From: Caballeronia jiangsuensis
Lineage (GTDB): Bacteria > Pseudomonadota > Gammaproteobacteria > Burkholderiales > Burkholderiaceae
Reading direction: 5' to 3'
DNA: 64,000 nt
Assembly: GCA_000648925.1 (NCBI GenBank)
Contig: JFHF01000025.1
Coordinates: forward strand, 46,715 to 110,714
The stretch's first letter is position 1. The number at the start of each line of letters is the position of its first letter. The notes under the pieces are model-generated. The model ran no database searches. It saw nothing but the letters and a program-made list of their open reading frames with translations, and was not told the DNA's origin. The translations under genes and the position numbers were made by a program. This document shows positions 17,263 through 24,944 of the stretch, piece by piece.

Positions 17263-18523
17263 TCACGCTCGTTCTGCCGACGTGTCAGCCGAGCCGAGTA
17301 CCTGATGTCGATGTTCGGGGGCATCATCGCCAAGCGGGGCGAGAGCGTCGACGTACCTGCCGATTGCGGGCAGCGCCGTGACGCCGTGAGCGAAAATGCT
17401 AAGCAAGATCGTCGCCATGACGACGAGTTTGATGGTCTCTTCGCCGGGCAGGGCGGTTTGGCCATCGAGGTAGACGAGGCCAAGCACGATCGACGCCAGT
17501 CCGCGCGGGCCGAACCATCCCATGAACAGGACGGACGCCCTGCTAAGGCCGGTGCCCCATAATGCGATTGCGACCGGCACGACGCGAACCAAGGTGAGGC
17601 TCAGAATGCTGTACGTGACGATGGTAAGACTGAACTGCGTCCAGACCTGCGTGACGAGCAAGCCGAATATGAAAAAGACGAAATAGTTGAAGAACTGCCC
17701 CCAATCCTCCGAACTCCAGACTATGTTTGGCAACCTGGGCGAAACCAGGCTGCGTTGCGAAGCCGGCGACGAACGCGGCGATGAACATGCTGGCGTGCGT
17801 CGCTTCAGACGCCACGACACAGCCAAGCGGCAACGCTACCACGCCAAGTTGCGCGGCCGCATCCGCCATCCATTGCTTTCGTTGAGCGAGACCTAGGAAC
17901 CAGCCGCCGAGCAGGCCGACTCCAAGTCCTATCAACGCTCCATAGCCGAGTTGCTCGATCAGAAAACGCGTCAGGATCGCGCCACCGCGGCTTGTCTCGC
18001 GGGCCTCCGCCAATGCGATAAAAAGCATCAGGAAGGGCACCGAAAGGCCGTCATTGAGGCCTGCCTCGACGTTCAATGCCTGACGGATGCGTGGTGGCAC
18101 ACGCGGGCTGTTCACGATTACCTGCCCGAGCCCGGCATCGGTTGGAGCAAGAATGGCAGCCAGGATTCCTGCCTCCCACCAACTCAGCGTCCCGAGAATG
18201 ACCATCGCGCATAGTACGCCGAGCGCGATCGTGAGCAGCATGCCAGTGCTCAGCAGGCGCGCGGGCAAATTCGTTTCACCCTTCAGCATGCCCGGACTGA
18301 CTCTTGAAGCATCGGCGAAGAGCGTCATCACGAGCCCCAGTTCGGCAACCAATAGCAGATCCTTGCGGTCAAGCGCGAGCTCGTTCAGTGCTTCATGCGA
18401 TAGAGACATGAGCGCGCCGAGCGCGGTGAACAACATGGGTGCAGTGAAGACCGTTCGCTTGAGCACCCGAGACACGAGGCTATACACAAAGACCGTCGAG
18501 ATGAACGCGGCGATGATCAGCAT
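17263..18523 (-). pseudogene. cation:proton antiporter (CPA1/NhaP type), frameshifted
   Basis: The start MLIIAAFISTVFVYSLVSRV at 18523 has AGGAG 7 nt upstream. Ten or more membrane segments and ILAPTDAGLGQVIVNSPRVP and NVEAGLNDGLSVPFL fit CPA-type Na+/H+ antiporters. The first frame is correct to KHSLEF (about 17715). The correct continuation, SEDWGQFFNYFVFFIFGLLV to the end at 17263, is in the next frame, and the change falls in 17702-17716. One missing base restores a single protein of about 420 residues. A base-calling error would look the same, but several neighbours are also broken. An FNR-type box (18621-18634) lies about 104 bp upstream. Confidence 0.82.
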
Positions 18524-18620
18524 CTGCGGACTCCTGTACTGGAACGTAACGCACGTAGCTCGGGGTGGTGAAGACGAAAAGCCCATGCCCGCATCAAACC
18601 GTGGCTAAACGAGATGTTGG

Positions 18621-18634
18621 CTGATCCAGGTCAA
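18621..18634 (-). promoter_or_regulatory. FNR/ANR-type box for the antiporter
   Basis: CTGATCCAGGTCAA has two mismatches to TTGAT-N4-ATCAA. Its centre is 104 bp before the start at 18523. It is the partner of the box at 18673-18686. Confidence 0.5.
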
Positions 18635-18672
18635 GCCGGTCGCCTGCTCGGCTCGTCGGGCATGCGACTGGA

Positions 18673-18686
18673 TTGATCTCAGTCAA
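18673..18686 (+). promoter_or_regulatory. FNR/ANR-type box for the CBS/BON gene
   Basis: TTGATCTCAGTCAA has one mismatch. Its centre is about 111 bp before the ATG at 18791. Confidence 0.65.
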
Positions 18687-18790
18687 GCGCATGCGATCCG
18701 GCACGGCGAACAATGGCGCAAAGCCGTGGCGGCATGCCGCGGCTCGATGCCGTCGAGGGGACGGCGCTAACTTTCTTGAAGGGGATGAGC

Positions 18791-19483
18791 ATGCGAGCAG
18801 CCGACATCATGACGACGTCCGTCATATCAGCCAATCCGGAAATGACCGTGCGCGACGCCGCAAGAACAATGGTGCTCGGAAACATCAGCGGAATGCCGGT
18901 GATCAACGAGACCGGCAGGCTTGTTGGCATGGTAACGGAAGGCGATTTGCTGCATCGGCAAGAAATTGGCACCGGCTTTAAACATCGCGCGTGGTGGCTC
19001 GAGCTTCTATCGTCGACGCGGGAGCTCGCAAGCAAGTACGTCAAGGAACACGCAGGCAAAGTCAAAGATGTCATGTCGACGGAGGTCGTGACCGTCAACG
19101 AAGACTGCACCGTCGCGGAACTCGCCGAGTTGCTCGAGCGGCGGCGCATCAAGCGGGTGCCTGTTATGCGCGACGGAAAAGTGGTCGGCCTGATCAGCCG
19201 CGCCAACCTGATGCGTGCGATCGTCACCTTGGCACCCGAGCGACCCGCGCCGGTCGATCACAACGACGCCTCGATACGCAATGCGATTGTGCTCGCCATG
19301 AAGGGCCAGCGCTGGGCAGTCGCACCCGAGAATGTCCTCGTGAAGGAGGGCGTCGTCCATCTCTGGGGGGTCGTAATGAGCGAGGAGGAACGCCAGGCGG
19401 CTCGCGTCGCGGCGGAGAACGTCGAAGGGGTAAAAGAAGTCGTCTCGCACCTCGAATTCCCCGTGGTGATGCCGGCCGCTTAG
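18791..19483 (+). CDS. CBS-pair plus BON-domain protein (paralogue of 4448-5140)
   Basis: This 230-residue protein starts MRAADIMTTSVISANPEMTV; GAAGGGG is 6 nt upstream. CBS motifs NISGMPVINETGRLVGMVTEGDLL and RRIKRVPVMRDGKVVGLISRANL are followed by the BON-like NVLVKEGVVHLWGVVMSEEERQA. Its length and the WWLEL insert equal those of the paralogue at 4448. Adenosine-nucleotide sensing is the family expectation. It is followed after 65 bp by nicotinate phosphoribosyltransferase. Confidence 0.9.
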   Translation: MRAADIMTTSVISANPEMTVRDAARTMVLGNISGMPVINETGRLVGMVTEGDLLHRQEIGTGFKHRAWWLELLSSTRELASKYVKEHAGKVKDVMSTEVVTVNEDCTVAELAELLERRRIKRVPVMRDGKVVGLISRANLMRAIVTLAPERPAPVDHNDASIRNAIVLAMKGQRWAVAPENVLVKEGVVHLWGVVMSEEERQAARVAAENVEGVKEVVSHLEFPVVMPAA

Positions 19484-19548
19484 AGACGAGACAATCTCGC
19501 CCGGTTTTTCGCTCAACTTTGCTCCGAAATGCCTAAACTCTGGTAACG

Positions 19549-20937
19549 ATGAACACGCTCAACGACCACGTCCTGCTAACCGATCTGTACGAGCTCACGA
19601 TGCTGCAAGCGTACTTCGACTGCGGCATGAACGAGACGGCGACTTTCGAGCTGTTCGTTCGCTCGCTTCCGGCACAGCGGAACTTTTTGATGGCCGCGGG
19701 GCTCGATCCCGTGCTCGATTATTTGAGCGATCTCGAGTTCAACCCCGGGGTGCTCGGATTGCTCAAGCGCACCGGCCGGTTCAGTGATCCGTTCCTTCAT
19801 TCGCTCGAATCGCTACGTTTCACCGGTTCCGTGCACGCGCTGCCGGAGGGCTCGGTGTTCTTTGCGAACGAGCCGGTGTTGCGGATAACCGCACCCCTGC
19901 GTGAGGCGCAACTGGTCGAAAGCCGAGTCATGAACCTGATTCACTACAGTACGCTGGCCGCAACCAAGGCCGCGCGCTGTTCGCTCGCCGCGCGAGGCAA
20001 GTCACTCATTGATTTCGGGCTGCGCCGGGCCCACGGCAGCGAAGCGGCGATGCTATCAGCAAGATCCAGCTATATTGCCGGCTTCGACGGTACAGCGACG
20101 CTTCTTGCGGGCTTGCGTTATGAGATTCCCGTCTTCGGCACGATGGCCCATTCATATGTCCAGGCGCACGACAGCGAACGCGAAGCCTTCGCAGCTTTCA
20201 TGCGTTCACAGCCGGACGACGCCACGCTGCTGATCGACACCTATGACACGGAAAGGGCGGCCCGCATCGTCGTTGAGCTTGCCGGACACTTGGCTGCAGA
20301 CGGACTCGCGATTAGGGGCGTTCGCCTCGATTGCGGTGACCTCGCCGAGCATGCGCGCCGGGTGAGGCGCATTCTCGACGAGGGCGGTCTGGCGGAAACA
20401 ACGATACTCGCGAGTGGCAATCTCGATGAGTGGCGCCTGCGCGACCTCGTACGCTCAGACGCGCCGATCGACAGCTTTGGAGTCGGCACGCGCATGAACA
20501 CTTCGGCGGATGCCCCATATCTCGACTGCGCGTACAAGCTCACGCAGTATGCGGGCCGCCCGCGCCGTAAGCGTTCGGAGGGGAAGGCGACGCTGCCGGG
20601 CGTCAAGCAGATATTCCGGCGCTACGACGCTGCCGGAACGATAAGGTCCGACGTCATCGCGCTCGAGGACGAGCCTTGCTCGGAAGTACCGCTCCTGCAG
20701 CCCGTGATGCGGTATGGGCTGCGTGTCCGCCCCACGCTATCCCTGAACGAAGTCCGTCAGCATGCGCGGCGCGAAATGGCGTCGCTTCCTGAACGTCTGC
20801 AAGAACTCGACCCCGCGGACCCATTACGAGTCGAAACTTCGGCAACGATTAGCGAACTGGCTCGCCGCCTCGATCACGACCGCGAGTTCATGCGGGATGA
20901 CCGCGGACTTGAGCAGGATCGCACGACGTTTGAATGA
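19549..20937 (+). CDS. pncB: nicotinate phosphoribosyltransferase
   Basis: This 462-residue protein starts MNTLNDHVLLTDLYELTMLQ, the usual opening of the long NAPRTase type. SLIDFGLRRAHGSEAAM, FGTMAHSYVQAHD (catalytic-loop His), LLIDTYDTERAA and VRLDCGDLAEHA are family landmarks. It makes nicotinate mononucleotide from nicotinate and PRPP with ATP, the salvage entry to NAD. Its place among redox and energy-sensing genes suggests NAD pool maintenance during oxygen limitation. No FNR box is seen in the 65-bp gap, so it is probably transcribed with the CBS gene. Confidence 0.93.
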   Translation: MNTLNDHVLLTDLYELTMLQAYFDCGMNETATFELFVRSLPAQRNFLMAAGLDPVLDYLSDLEFNPGVLGLLKRTGRFSDPFLHSLESLRFTGSVHALPEGSVFFANEPVLRITAPLREAQLVESRVMNLIHYSTLAATKAARCSLAARGKSLIDFGLRRAHGSEAAMLSARSSYIAGFDGTATLLAGLRYEIPVFGTMAHSYVQAHDSEREAFAAFMRSQPDDATLLIDTYDTERAARIVVELAGHLAADGLAIRGVRLDCGDLAEHARRVRRILDEGGLAETTILASGNLDEWRLRDLVRSDAPIDSFGVGTRMNTSADAPYLDCAYKLTQYAGRPRRKRSEGKATLPGVKQIFRRYDAAGTIRSDVIALEDEPCSEVPLLQPVMRYGLRVRPTLSLNEVRQHARREMASLPERLQELDPADPLRVETSATISELARRLDHDREFMRDDRGLEQDRTTFE

Positions 20938-20971
20938 TGAGCCTACCAATCACGCCCAACTCGAGGTGATC

Positions 20972-21421
20972 ATGCGCGCCGGCCAAATCTGCACGCTCAA
21001 CGTGGTGACATGCGATCGCAATACAACGGTCCTGGAGGCTTCGAAGCTCATGCGAGCAAGCCATGTGGGCGACGTCGTAGTTGTCGAGAAGATGCACGAT
21101 CGGATCGCGCCAATCGGCATCGTCACCGACCGCGACATTGCCATCTCCGTAGTGGCCGAAGAGGTCGAGCCAGGATCGGTTCTCGTCTCGGACATCATGA
21201 GCTCGCCCGCCGTAACAGCTTTCGAACGGGAGGACGGCTTTTGCCTGCCGCGGCGCATGCGGCGCCTTGGGGTTCGACGCATCGCCGTGATCGACGACGC
21301 GGGGAGTCTCGTCGGCGTCGTGACGGAGGACGATCTGTTGCAATTTATCGGCGATTACCTCGTCGAACTGTCCCACGTGAGCACGCGGCAGACAATACTT
21401 GAAGAAAAGCGGCGCGCCTGA
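20972..21421 (+). CDS. CBS-pair protein
   Basis: This 149-residue protein starts MRAGQICTLNVVTCDRNTTV with GAGGTG 4-9 nt upstream. It has two CBS repeats: SHVGDVVVVEKMHDRIAPIGIVTDRDI and LGVRRIAVIDDAGSLVGVVTEDDLL. It belongs to the same small CBS family as 33277-33741 (VTDRDI in repeat 1, DDLL/DDLM in repeat 2). It starts 35 bp after pncB and ends before or slightly within the start of the P-type ATPase gene. It is a likely adenosine-nucleotide or redox sensor. Confidence 0.9.
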   Translation: MRAGQICTLNVVTCDRNTTVLEASKLMRASHVGDVVVVEKMHDRIAPIGIVTDRDIAISVVAEEVEPGSVLVSDIMSSPAVTAFEREDGFCLPRRMRRLGVRRIAVIDDAGSLVGVVTEDDLLQFIGDYLVELSHVSTRQTILEEKRRA

Positions 21422-21455
21422 TTGCCCTTGTGGGCGAGAGCTGGCGTCGAATGTC

Positions 21456-23747
21456 ATGTTGAAACGATCCCCCTCGCTCCACGTTTGCATCGTTGGCATT
21501 GAGGCGCTCGGCCTTGGAGTCGGCGTTGTCCTGTTCATCGCTCGCAGGGTAGGCGTGGCACATGCAATCTGGCTTGCCTGTGTGGTGCCGTCATGCGTGG
21601 TCTTGTGCTTCTCGGCAGCAAATGCGTTTCGTCGGCGAGAGGCCGGAATTGATGTGCTGGCACTGCTCTCAATGATTGTCGCCGCGGCCATCGGCGAATT
21701 TTTTACCGCAGCGGTCGTTTCATTGATGGTGGCAGGAGGGCGCGCGCTCGAGGCCTTCGCGCAGGCCCGCGCGGGTGCCGAGATGACGGCTTTGCTCAAG
21801 CTTGCCCCGAACCACGCTAACCGGTACGAAGCGGGCGAATGGCGTCAGGTCGACCCAGAAGCGATTCGCGCAGGAGATCGCCTGCTCGTTCGGGCGGGCG
21901 AACGGGTGCCCGCCGATGGAGCGCTGACACATCAAGCGGAACTCGACGAGTCGGCACTCACTGGAGAGGCTGCCATAAGGTCGCGAAATGTCGGCGAGAG
22001 CGTGCAGAGCGGCGTGTTGAACGCGGGTGCCCCCTTCGAGATGATCGCAGCCGCGACGGTGCGCGACAGCACGTTCGCCGGGATCATCCGAATGGTCGAA
22101 GCGGCGCAGAAGACGCGCGGTCCGACCGCGCGTCTGGCGGACCGCTACGCGATCTTTTTCGTACCCGTGACCCTTCTGATCGCCGGCATCTGCTGGATCG
22201 TGACAGGCGACGTCATCCGCGCTCTGGCGGTCCTCGTTGTCGCCACGCCATGCCCATTATTACTTGCCGTCCCGGTCGCGATTGTTTCAGGCATGTCTAC
22301 TTGCGCAAAGCATGGCGTACTGGTCAAGAGCGGTGAGGCAATCGAGCGTCTGGCGAGCGCGCAAATCCTCTTCTTCGACAAGACCGGCACGTTGACGAGT
22401 GGCCGAGCCCGACTGGTCGCAATCGAGAGCAGTCCTGGTATCAAGCCTGAACGTGTATTGCAACTGGCCGCTTCTCTGGCGCAGGCGTCGTCCCATGTCG
22501 TGGCGGAGGCCCTTACGCTGGCCGCGCGCGAGCGCGCTCTCGCGCTCAGTGTGCCTTCGCAGGTCACGGAGTGCCCGGGCGCGGGACTCATCGGCACCGT
22601 CGAGGGGAATGTCGTGGCGATCGGCTCGTTCACGCACGCAGCGGCCCAGGCGCAAGCCGCGCCGTGGAGCGCTGCGTTCCTGCGTCGTCTCGGCCATGAA
22701 GACGGTTCGGCCGTCTTTGTCGACGTGGACGGCGTGATGGTCGGCGCATTTCGGCTGGCAGACCCCATCCGGCTGGACACCCCCCGTGCAGTACGCTTGC
22801 TCAGACGCGCAGGCGTCTCGCGTGTCGCCATGCTGACGGGTGACCGAAGGGACGTCGCGGAAAGCATCGGCGCGCGTCTGGGAGTCAGTGAAATTCACTC
22901 GGAACAGACGCCCGCCGACAAGCTCTCGCTGATCCGTTCAGCACGCGAACACGGCGTGGTCGTCATGGTCGGCGACGGAATCAATGATGCGCCCGCGCTC
23001 GCCGCCGCCGACATCGGTGTGGCAATGGGCGTCCGGGGTGCGGCAGCATCTGCGCAGGCTGCTGACATCGTGCTCCTGACCGATCGGGTCGACCGTCTTG
23101 TGGTCGGGCTCGAAATCGCACGCCGATGCCGGCGCATTGCGATACAAAGCGCGACGGCAGGTATGGGGCTATCGATCGTCGCCATGATCGTGGCTGCTCT
23201 GGGTTACGTGAGTCCACCCTACGGTGCGCTATTGCAGGAAGTCATAGATATGGCCGTGATCGGGAATGCGCTTCGCGTCCTGCGATTGAGACCTGGATCG
23301 CACCAGCCAATGCTGCCGCGAGGCGATGCAAGTCGCCTGCGGGCTGCGCACACGACTCTGGAGCCAGTTTTGGGCGAGTTGAGGCGGCTCGCCGAAGCGC
23401 TGCCTGAGCTTCCGAGGCAATCAGTGCCGGCCGAGCTTGCCAGAATCAACGAGCTTCTGGTGCGCGTTCTGCTCCCGCACGAAAGGGACGACGATATGCG
23501 TCTGTACCCCGACATCGCCAACAGACTCGCAGGTGAAGATCCCCTAGCCGCGATGAGCGGCACCCACGCGGAGATTTTTCGCACCATTCACGTGTTGCAG
23601 CGAATCGCGGAGAACCTTCCCGCAGAAGGGCCGGCCGAACAGGACATGCGAGAGTTGCAGCGGCTGCTTTACGTCCTCGATGCCGTCGTCCGAATGCACT
23701 GCGCGCAGGAGGACGAGCTTTTTCATACGCTCGATGAAGGAGCCTGA
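21456..23747 (+). CDS. P1B-type metal-transporting ATPase with C-terminal hemerythrin domain
   Basis: This 763-residue protein starts MLKRSPSLHVCIVGIEALGL; a TTG at 21399 is an alternative. The P-type core is complete: ALTGEAAIRS, the metal-site helix ATPCPLLLAVPVAI (about 263), FFDKTGTLTSG (phosphorylated Asp near 308), MLTGDRRDVAE and VGDGINDAPAL. There is no N-terminal metal-binding domain. The last 130 residues form an HHE-like domain with RAAHTTLEP, LPHERDDDMRLYP, GTHAEIF and RMHCAQEDELF. This layout is that of P1B-5 ATPases, some of which export iron and nickel. It may couple metal export to oxygen or iron state. It follows the CBS gene without a promoter. Confidence 0.92.
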   Translation: MLKRSPSLHVCIVGIEALGLGVGVVLFIARRVGVAHAIWLACVVPSCVVLCFSAANAFRRREAGIDVLALLSMIVAAAIGEFFTAAVVSLMVAGGRALEAFAQARAGAEMTALLKLAPNHANRYEAGEWRQVDPEAIRAGDRLLVRAGERVPADGALTHQAELDESALTGEAAIRSRNVGESVQSGVLNAGAPFEMIAAATVRDSTFAGIIRMVEAAQKTRGPTARLADRYAIFFVPVTLLIAGICWIVTGDVIRALAVLVVATPCPLLLAVPVAIVSGMSTCAKHGVLVKSGEAIERLASAQILFFDKTGTLTSGRARLVAIESSPGIKPERVLQLAASLAQASSHVVAEALTLAARERALALSVPSQVTECPGAGLIGTVEGNVVAIGSFTHAAAQAQAAPWSAAFLRRLGHEDGSAVFVDVDGVMVGAFRLADPIRLDTPRAVRLLRRAGVSRVAMLTGDRRDVAESIGARLGVSEIHSEQTPADKLSLIRSAREHGVVVMVGDGINDAPALAAADIGVAMGVRGAAASAQAADIVLLTDRVDRLVVGLEIARRCRRIAIQSATAGMGLSIVAMIVAALGYVSPPYGALLQEVIDMAVIGNALRVLRLRPGSHQPMLPRGDASRLRAAHTTLEPVLGELRRLAEALPELPRQSVPAELARINELLVRVLLPHERDDDMRLYPDIANRLAGEDPLAAMSGTHAEIFRTIHVLQRIAENLPAEGPAEQDMRELQRLLYVLDAVVRMHCAQEDELFHTLDEGA

Positions 23748-23787
23748 GCGACGGCGCTGCGATCGCACGCAGTTCTCGCAAATCTCG

Positions 23788-24735
23788 TTAGAGAAGCGCC
23801 GAATTGACGAGCAACAGAGGCGTGCAAGCGATGCGGGCGACGCGGCGCGCAACGCTGCCAAGAATCCAGCGAGCGGCGCCGCGGCGTCCATGCGTGCCCA
23901 TGACCACAAGGTCGGCTCGCCATGCGTTCGCCTCACGCACGATCGTATGAGCGATATCGTCCCCGCACTGGGTGGCGCTCACGATCTCGGTCGTTTTGTT
24001 GCCGGGAACGTGATCGAGCACGCGGCGCGCCATTGCGATGGCTGACTTTCCTTCTTCCATGAGAGTCCGATCGAGCAAGGCAAATGGCAGAGGATTGTCG
24101 AACCGAGAGGCCTTATCGATGACGTAAATGGCGCGGCTGTGCGTTTCCGATGTGGCGAACGCCGCGCCAACCCGCAGAGCAGGGAGCACTTCGGTGGTTC
24201 CATCGACCGCGAAAAGAATGCGCCGTGGTCCGTTTGCGAGCGTGGCGTCGAAAGACTCCGGAACGATCAGTAAGGGCCGATTGATGTTGCTGACCAACGG
24301 CTCCGCGACGCTGCCCTCGATCCAGCGCAAGAAGCCGTGATACTGATGCGCGCCGATAATAAGCAAATCAGCGCGCCAACTCACCGCTGCCTCAGCAATC
24401 GCGTGAACTACATTACCGCCTTGTTTCGATAACTGGAGGAGCTCCGTGTCTGCCCGATGGCCTGCGGCCGCCAAAACCATCTGCGCGTGTTCCAGCGTGT
24501 CGCGCGCACTTCTCGCGAGATCCAGGCGGACCGAATGGAGCGATCGTGGAATCCTCTCTGGAAGCGGAAGCGGCACGACGGGGTCCTCGACCACACTGAT
24601 CAGGCGCACGCACATGTCGGGCAGCAGGAACTTGCACGCGTAGGCGAGCGCGTTTTCTGACGCGGGCGACGTATCGAGTGAAACAAGCACCCTTCGGGGC
24701 CTGCAGGATTGCACAGAGGAAGTGATCGGTTCCAT
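23788..24735 (-). CDS. universal stress protein, tandem USP domains
   Basis: This 315-residue protein starts MEPITSSVQSCRPRRVLVSL. Two USP domains are present: LLIIGAHQYHGFLRWIEGSVAEPLV in the first and LVVMGTHGRRGAARWILGSVARRVA in the second, each with the G-x2-G-x9-G-S-type ATP loop. The ATG at 24735 is chosen over 24786. The FNR-type box at 24812-24825 puts the predicted transcription start near 24777, downstream of the longer start. It is divergent from the P-type ATPase at 24945 and shares the box. The role is inferred to be survival under anoxia or stress. Confidence 0.92.
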   Translation of the reverse strand: MEPITSSVQSCRPRRVLVSLDTSPASENALAYACKFLLPDMCVRLISVVEDPVVPLPLPERIPRSLHSVRLDLARSARDTLEHAQMVLAAAGHRADTELLQLSKQGGNVVHAIAEAAVSWRADLLIIGAHQYHGFLRWIEGSVAEPLVSNINRPLLIVPESFDATLANGPRRILFAVDGTTEVLPALRVGAAFATSETHSRAIYVIDKASRFDNPLPFALLDRTLMEEGKSAIAMARRVLDHVPGNKTTEIVSATQCGDDIAHTIVREANAWRADLVVMGTHGRRGAARWILGSVARRVARIACTPLLLVNSALL

Positions 24736-24811
24736 TGCTATCGGGCTACCGCCGCAGCGTTGCTTTGTGATGTGCGATAGCACCATCTTGATAGCGCCCA
24801 GATTGGATTGC

Positions 24812-24825
24812 TTGATCCAGATCAG
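24812..24825. promoter_or_regulatory. FNR/ANR-type box between USP and P-type ATPase
   Basis: TTGATCCAGATCAG has one mismatch to the symmetric consensus. Its centre is 83.5 bp from the USP start at 24735 and 126.5 bp from the ATPase start at 24945. A single box may serve either or both divergent genes. Confidence 0.65.
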
Positions 24826-24944
24826 ACCGAGACTTATTGTGATTGAATCATCATGAACAGAAGCGTGCTTGCGGGGCTGCGGGCACGTGCACGGACACGC
24901 GGTGACATTCCCGCGGCTTAGGCAACTTGATGGGCGAGAGCGCG

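Noticed and set aside
19484..19548. Possible terminator (CGAGA-CAA-TCTCG followed by T5) between CBS and pncB
   Set aside because: A 5-bp stem is too short and the T-run is separated from it by several bases.
24836..24856. Possible second FNR- or CRP-like site (TTGTGATTGAATCATCA)
   Set aside because: The half-sites do not keep the TTGAT-N4-ATCAA spacing.
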